From DAOMNN01 sp050486545 (GTDB lineage: Bacteria; Pseudomonadota; Gammaproteobacteria; Burkholderiales; Rhodocyclaceae), in assembly GCA_050486545.1 (NCBI GenBank), contig JBJHDM010000033.1:1-35243 (forward strand): a stretch of DNA of 35,243 nt. Direction: 5' to 3'. This document shows, in pieces, positions 31,231 through 35,243 of the stretch (positions are counted from its first letter, which is position 1; each line of letters begins with the position of its first letter). A model generated the notes under the pieces. The model worked only from the letters and a program-made list of their open reading frames with translations, made no database searches and was not told the origin of the DNA. Both the position numbers and the translations under genes were made by a program.

Positions 31231-33069
31231 TCAGGGTCCCTCGCACAGGCAGTGGGTGTAGAGGTGGAGCGGATCGTTCCATTGCAGCAGCGACTCGGTC
31301 TCATCCACCACCGATTGCAGCAGTTGCGCGAGCGCGGACGGCGTCGCCGGCACCGCTGCCGGCGCGAGCGCCTTGCCGGTCAGATCGGCCAGACGCCGCA
31401 GGAGCAGATCCCGGGGAGACAGACGCGACTCGGGCCACACGATCTCGTAGTGGCGCAATCCAGCCTGTTCGGCCGCTGCGGCGATCGCCTCGCCGAGCCC
31501 GCCGAGCCGGTCGACCAGCCCGAGCTTGTAGGCCGCCTCACCCGTCCATACCCGCCCCTGTGCGACGAGTTCGACCTCCGCCGCAGACATGTCGCGCGCT
31601 TCGGCAACGGTCCCGATGAAACGCCGGTAGCCGTGTTCGATCGCGATCTGCATCGCCTCGGCCGCCATCGGGTCGAGCGGGCGGCGCGGGTCGAAGGCAC
31701 CGGCCAATGGACCCGTCGCCACGCCGTCGACCGTAACCCCGAGGCGCTCGAGCGGTTCGGAGAACTCGGGGAACATCGCAAAGATTCCGATCGAACCGGT
31801 CAGCGTGGACGGATGCGCCCAGATCTCATCGGCACCCGCCGCGATCCAGTAGCCGCCGGACGCTGCAGTCGAACTCATCGACGCCACAACCGGTTTGCCG
31901 GCCGCCCGGGTGATCTCCAGTTCGCGCCGGATCACTTCCGACGCCCAGGCGCTACCGCCCGGGCTGTCGATGCGCAGAACGAGCGCACGCACGTTGTCGT
32001 CCTCGCGCGCCTCGCGAATCAGGCGCGCGAGGGTGTCGCCACCCACCGACCCCGGCGCCCCGGTCCCATCGACGATCGACCCCTGCGCCACGAGCACGGC
32101 GACCTGGTCCGGTTCGCTACCCCGCTCGGAACGGATCGCGGACAGGTAGCGCGACACGCCGACTTCCCGGAAACCGTCCCCATCTTCATCGCTGCCGAAA
32201 CGCTCCCGAAGCAGCGCCCGCCATTCGTCGCGCGTACTCAAACGGTCGACCAGCCCGGCACTGCGTGCCGCGAGTGCCGCATCGCCCCCGCTCGAGGAGA
32301 GCGCGGCCCCGTAGTCGAGGATGTAGTCGTCCAGGACGGCCGGATCCACGCCGCGGCCGCTGGCGACATCCTCGCGAAACGCGTTCCACAGGCCTTCCAG
32401 GAGGTCCCGCGTGCTCTCGCGGTCGGCTTCCGACATGTCGGCGCGGGTAAAGGGTTCGCTGAAGGACTTGTACTCCCCGACCCGGAAGATGTGCACCTTC
32501 ACGCCGAGTTTCTCCAGCGCGTTGCCGAAGTAACTCCCATAGCGGGCAAGCCCGCGCAGCAGGACGAACCCGTCGGTCGACAGGTGAATTTCGTCGGCCA
32601 CGCTGGCGACGTAGTACTGCCCCTGGCTGAAGCGTTCGCCACGGGCCAGCACCGGTTTGCCACTGGCCTTGAACGCCTCGATGGCGGCACGCAGTTCGGA
32701 CAGCTTGGACAGGCCGCTCTGCGTCAACCCGTCGGTCTCGATCACCAGCCCGGTAATCCGTGCGTCGTCCCGCGCCGCTCCGATGGCCTCGAGCAGGTTG
32801 CGCAGCGCCGTCTGCGACACCCGCGCTCCTCCCGGCCGCAGCAGTTCCAGCGGCTCTTCCAGGCGGGTCTGCTCGACCAGCGCACCCGCAGGCCGGATCA
32901 CCAGCGCTGCCGAATCGGGCAGGCCCGGCGTGGGACGCCATACGAGTGCGATCACGACCCCGATCAGGAGCAGGAACACCAGGTTGAAGAAGGTCCGCCG
33001 GACCGCATCCAGCCAGCGCCAGACGTACTGGAACAAACGGCCGATGAATCGAAACGGGGCCAGGAGCAT
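31231..33069 (-). CDS. sppA: Signal peptide peptidase SppA, 67K-type
   Basis: A 612-residue inner-membrane serine protease. An N-terminal signal anchor (about 27-45, FFNLVFLLLIGVVIALVW) is followed by tandem SppA domains. The catalytic pair fits E. coli: Lys201 in VGEYKSFSEPF and Ser404 in STAASGGYWIAAGADEI. LTGSIGIFAMFPEF is also conserved. It degrades signal peptides left after secretion. The ATG at 33069 is preceded by GGAGAG at 7 nt; a GTG at 33084 is in frame but forms part of that ribosome-binding site. It is 67 nt after trmB and converges with hemW (22 nt). Confidence 0.92.
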   Translation of the reverse strand: MLLAPFRFIGRLFQYVWRWLDAVRRTFFNLVFLLLIGVVIALVWRPTPGLPDSAALVIRPAGALVEQTRLEEPLELLRPGGARVSQTALRNLLEAIGAARDDARITGLVIETDGLTQSGLSKLSELRAAIEAFKASGKPVLARGERFSQGQYYVASVADEIHLSTDGFVLLRGLARYGSYFGNALEKLGVKVHIFRVGEYKSFSEPFTRADMSEADRESTRDLLEGLWNAFREDVASGRGVDPAVLDDYILDYGAALSSSGGDAALAARSAGLVDRLSTRDEWRALLRERFGSDEDGDGFREVGVSRYLSAIRSERGSEPDQVAVLVAQGSIVDGTGAPGSVGGDTLARLIREAREDDNVRALVLRIDSPGGSAWASEVIRRELEITRAAGKPVVASMSSTAASGGYWIAAGADEIWAHPSTLTGSIGIFAMFPEFSEPLERLGVTVDGVATGPLAGAFDPRRPLDPMAAEAMQIAIEHGYRRFIGTVAEARDMSAAEVELVAQGRVWTGEAAYKLGLVDRLGGLGEAIAAAAEQAGLRHYEIVWPESRLSPRDLLLRRLADLTGKALAPAAVPATPSALAQLLQSVVDETESLLQWNDPLHLYTHCLCEGP

Positions 33070-33136
33070 GATCAGTCTCTCCACGGGGCCGGCTGCAGCG
33101 CCTTACCCCGATTGTCTAATGCGGGTCACCGCGCAC

Positions 33137-33877
33137 TCAGCCGCGGCGCCGGAACACCAGGTCCCAGACGCCGTGACCGAGCTTCAGTCCGCGGTTCTCG
33201 AACTTCGTCAGCGGCCGGTAGTCGGGCCGGGGAGCGAAACCGGGCGCGGTATTCTCGAGCAACGGCTCGTTCGACAACACCTCGAGCATCCAGTCCGCGT
33301 ACTCCTGCCAGTCGGTCGCACAGTGCAGATACCCCCCCGGCGCGAGCCGGCTCGCAACGAGCGCAGCGAACTCCGGCTGCACGATCCGGCGCTTGTGATG
33401 CCGCTTCTTGTGCCACGGATCGGGAAAGAACACATGGACCCCGGCCAGCGAATCCTCCGCGATCATGTCGCGCAGCACCTCGACCGCATCGTGCTGCATG
33501 ATGCGCAGGTTCGTCAGCCCACCTTCGGCGACCAGCTTGCACAGGTTGCCGACTCCGGGGCCATGGACCTCGATCCCGAGGAAATCGATGTCCGGCATCG
33601 CCGCGGCGATCCGCGCGGTGGTCTCGCCCATGCCGCACCCGATCTCGACGACCTTCGGCGCGACCCGACCGAAAGCCGCGTCGAGGTCCAGGCGCGCGAC
33701 GCGGTAGGGCATGCCGATCCTCGGCATCATCTCGTCCAGATAGCGCTGCTGGGCTGCCGACATCCGGCCTTGGCGCAGCACGAAGCTGCGGATGGAGCGG
33801 CTCGAAAAGCGCCCCTCCGGATCGTCCGGCATCACGCCGGCCGAGGGCTCTTGCGACGCGGGTTCCATCGTGCTCAT
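33137..33877 (-). CDS. trmB: tRNA (guanine-N7)-methyltransferase
   Basis: A 246-residue SAM-dependent enzyme that makes m7G46 in tRNA. The SAM-binding loop is EIGCGMGETTARIA, followed by FLGIEVHGPGV, and the family signature is FFPDPWHKKRHHKRRIVQPEF with the catalytic Asp. The C-terminus has TKFENRGLKLGHGVWDL. The ATG at 33877 is preferred, although the frame is open upstream through thiG. It starts 20 nt after the thiG stop; thiS-thiG-trmB is a familiar order in Betaproteobacteria. Confidence 0.94.
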   Translation of the reverse strand: MSTMEPASQEPSAGVMPDDPEGRFSSRSIRSFVLRQGRMSAAQQRYLDEMMPRIGMPYRVARLDLDAAFGRVAPKVVEIGCGMGETTARIAAAMPDIDFLGIEVHGPGVGNLCKLVAEGGLTNLRIMQHDAVEVLRDMIAEDSLAGVHVFFPDPWHKKRHHKRRIVQPEFAALVASRLAPGGYLHCATDWQEYADWMLEVLSNEPLLENTAPGFAPRPDYRPLTKFENRGLKLGHGVWDLVFRRRG

Positions 33878-33897
33878 GGACGAACGGTCACGCCCGT

Positions 33898-34683
33898 TCA
33901 GGACCCGATGAGCCCGCTCGTCGGCGAGCTGGGGTCGGCGCTGTAGTGCTTGCGCGGCATGCGCCCCGCCACGTAAGCCTCGCGCCCGGCCTCGACGGCC
34001 TTGCGCATGGCGCTGGCCATGAGCACGGGATCGCCGGCCTTGGCGATCGCGGTGTTCATCAGCACGCCGTCGCAGCCCAGTTCCATCGCGATCGCCGCAT
34101 CCGATGCCGTTCCGACGCCGGCATCGACCAGTACCGGCACCTTCGCCTGGTCGAGGATCAGGCGAAGGTTCCACGGATTCAGGATGCCCATGCCCGAACC
34201 GATCAGCGATGCCAGCGGCATGACCGCGACGCACCCGATCTCTTCGAGCATCTTCGTCTGGATCGGGTCGTCGGAGCAGTACACCATGACCTCGAACCCG
34301 TCGCGGACCAGCACCTCGGCCGCGCGGAGGGTTTCCGGCATGTTCGGGAACAGCGTCTCCGGATCGCCCAGCACCTCGAGCTTGACCAGCGCGTGACCGT
34401 CGAGCAACTCGCGCGCCAGACGCAGCGTGCGCACCGCATCGTCGGCGGTATAGCAGCCTGCGGTATTCGGCAGGATCGTGAAGCGGTCGGGCGGCAGCAC
34501 GTCGAGCAGGTTGGGCTCGTCGGCGTTCTGCCCGATGTTGGTCCGACGGATGGCGACGGTGACGATCTGCGCCCCGCTGGCATCGATCGCGGCACGGGTT
34601 TCGGCAAAGTCCTTGTACTTGCCGGTCCCCACGAGCAGGCGGGAACCATAGGACTTGCCTGCAATGACCAGGGAATCGTTCAT
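33898..34683 (-). CDS. thiG: Thiazole synthase
   Basis: A 261-residue TIM-barrel enzyme that forms the thiazole phosphate of thiamine from deoxyxylulose phosphate, dehydroglycine and ThiS-thiocarboxylate. It has SRLLVGTGKYKD, LPNTAGCYTADDAVRTLRLARE, the Schiff-base lysine in LVKLEVLGD, MVYCSDDP, AVMPLASLIGSGMGI and VDAGVGTASDAAIAMELGCDGVL. It follows thiS by 53 nt on the same strand. No thiamine pyrophosphate riboswitch is apparent upstream. Confidence 0.96.
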   Translation of the reverse strand: MNDSLVIAGKSYGSRLLVGTGKYKDFAETRAAIDASGAQIVTVAIRRTNIGQNADEPNLLDVLPPDRFTILPNTAGCYTADDAVRTLRLARELLDGHALVKLEVLGDPETLFPNMPETLRAAEVLVRDGFEVMVYCSDDPIQTKMLEEIGCVAVMPLASLIGSGMGILNPWNLRLILDQAKVPVLVDAGVGTASDAAIAMELGCDGVLMNTAIAKAGDPVLMASAMRKAVEAGREAYVAGRMPRKHYSADPSSPTSGLIGS

Positions 34684-34736
34684 TCTTGACCTGTCAGGAT
34701 TCGGGTTGAGGGACGGGGACCGCCCCGTGGTGCCGT

Positions 34737-34940
34737 TCAGCCGCCACCGACGGCGACGACGATTTCGAGCCGGTCACCGTCGCCGAGCACGGTATCGGCA
34801 TGACGGCCCTTGGGTACGATCTCGCCGTTGCGCTCGACGGCGACGCGCTTGCCGGCCAGTTGCCTCGCCTCGAGCAACGCCCGCACCGTCAGACCTTCCT
34901 GGAGCCGTTCCGAATGACCGTTGATCGTGACCTGAAGCAT
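34737..34940 (-). CDS. thiS: Sulfur carrier protein ThiS
   Basis: A 67-residue ubiquitin-fold protein starting MLQVTINGHSERL and ending VAVGGG; the C-terminal Gly-Gly is adenylated by ThiF and converted to the thiocarboxylate that gives sulfur to the thiazole. RVAVERNGEIVPKG is typical. The ATG at 34940 fits the family N-terminus, while the frame is open upstream. First gene of thiS-thiG-trmB-sppA; the 178 bp upstream separate it from the divergent tRNA-Gly gene. Confidence 0.93.
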   Translation of the reverse strand: MLQVTINGHSERLQEGLTVRALLEARQLAGKRVAVERNGEIVPKGRHADTVLGDGDRLEIVVAVGGG

Positions 34941-35057
34941 GGTGGATCGAATTCGCATGGGACGCGAAAAGTGTAGCATGACTGCACAGGCCCACAGCAC
35001 GCCGCTTCGCGGCTGTGAGCACCCCTCCAGAGCGATCGCAGGCACGCGTCGAGACAA

Positions 35058-35086
35058 TTGCGCACAGCCCTCGCCGTGATTAGAAT
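35058..35086 (+). promoter_or_regulatory. Promoter of the tRNA-Gly gene
   Basis: TTGCGC (35058-35063) and TAGAAT (35081-35086) are separated by exactly 17 bp. The -10 matches at 5 of 6 positions, and GACACCCC follows, a GC-rich discriminator as expected for stringently controlled stable-RNA promoters. The start point would be near 35093, about 26 nt before the mature tRNA. Confidence 0.55.
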
Positions 35087-35118
35087 GACACCCCTTGCGC
35101 AAGCAAGACGTGCATACT

Positions 35119-35192
35119 GCGGGTGTAGTTCAATGGTAGAACGGCAGCTTCCCAAGCTGCATACGAGGGTTCGATTCCCTTCACCCGCTCCA
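35119..35192 (+). tRNA. tRNA-Gly (anticodon CCC)
   Basis: A full cloverleaf can be folded. The acceptor stem is GCGGGTG (35119-35125) with CACCCGC (35182-35188), a D arm with TAGTTCAATGGTAGA, an anticodon stem GCAGC/GCTGC enclosing TTCCCAA (anticodon CCC, reading GGG), and a T arm with GAGGGTTCGATTCCCTTC. The discriminator is T and the CCA end is encoded (35190-35192). Confidence 0.97.
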
Positions 35193-35198
35193 GTTTCC

Positions 35199-35223
35199 AT
35201 GCCGGCCGACGTGCCGGCATTTT
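35199..35223 (+). terminator. Rho-independent terminator after tRNA-Gly
   Basis: ATGCCGGC and GCCGGCAT form a perfect 8-bp stem around the 6-nt loop CGACGT, followed by a short T run. It begins 7 nt after the encoded CCA. Confidence 0.75.
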
Positions 35224-35243
35224 CATGCCCGGACGCCCGGTTC

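Noticed and set aside
31222..33501. A 759-codon open frame on the plus strand opposite sppA and trmB
   Set aside because: It covers sppA with its catalytic residues and part of trmB in antisense. No recognisable domain.
34941..35118. A thiamine pyrophosphate riboswitch upstream of thiS
   Set aside because: The conserved THI-box elements (CTGAGA and the ACCTGATCTGG-like segment) were not found on the minus strand.

Overview
The window is GC-rich, densely coded chromosomal DNA. It most resembles a betaproteobacterium of the Rhodocyclales type (Thauera/Azoarcus-like). The lineage is inferred from gene content: a DUF3460 protein, a short HypF, HypX, a one-cysteine DksA next to a COG0523 GTPase, and a kinase/phosphatase pair ahead of rph-rdgB-hemW. 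No marker gene settles it.

Layout. (1) 1-2741: a NarX-type nitrate/nitrite sensor kinase, cut by the left edge, diverges from a Dnr-type Crp/FNR regulator. The space between them holds an FNR-like site and a 7-2-7 NarL/NarP-type palindrome. (2) 2704-8504: housekeeping and metal genes: a DnaQ-like exonuclease fused to a GIY-YIG domain, DUF3460, a MocR regulator with its own promoter, a COG0523 (CobW) GTPase, a DksA-like protein with one zinc-site cysteine, a palindromic repeat element, and zur. (3) 8532-22271, minus strand: a tight 13-gene run in transcription order hupK, hypA, hypB, hypF (short), hypC, hypD, hypE, hypX, hoxA, hupU, hupV, hupT, nikR. It encodes a complete [NiFe]-hydrogenase maturation set, a cytoplasmic H2-sensing regulatory hydrogenase, its histidine kinase, its sigma-54-dependent response regulator, and a nickel repressor. 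A good -24/-12 (sigma-54) promoter lies about 165 nt upstream of hupK. No energy-conserving hydrogenase structural genes are in the window, so the targets of this system must lie elsewhere. (4) 22690-26662, minus strand: yicC-gmk-rpoZ-spoT. (5) 26776-31208, plus strand: a soluble Ser/Thr kinase, a PP2C phosphatase, rph, rdgB and hemW. (6) 31231-34940, minus strand: thiS-thiG-trmB-sppA. (7) A lone tRNA-Gly(CCC), with promoter and terminator, closes the window.

How the parts work together. HupUV should sense H2 and signal through HupT to HoxA, which with sigma-54 would activate hydrogenase genes and possibly this operon itself. HypA/B insert nickel. HypF/E/C/D build the Fe(CN)2CO core. HypX supplies CO from a formyl donor when oxygen is present. 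HupK looks like a scaffold derived from a large subunit. NikR at the operon end would tie nickel supply to hydrogenase biogenesis. On the left, the Nar sensor and Dnr regulator suggest nitrate respiration or denitrification.
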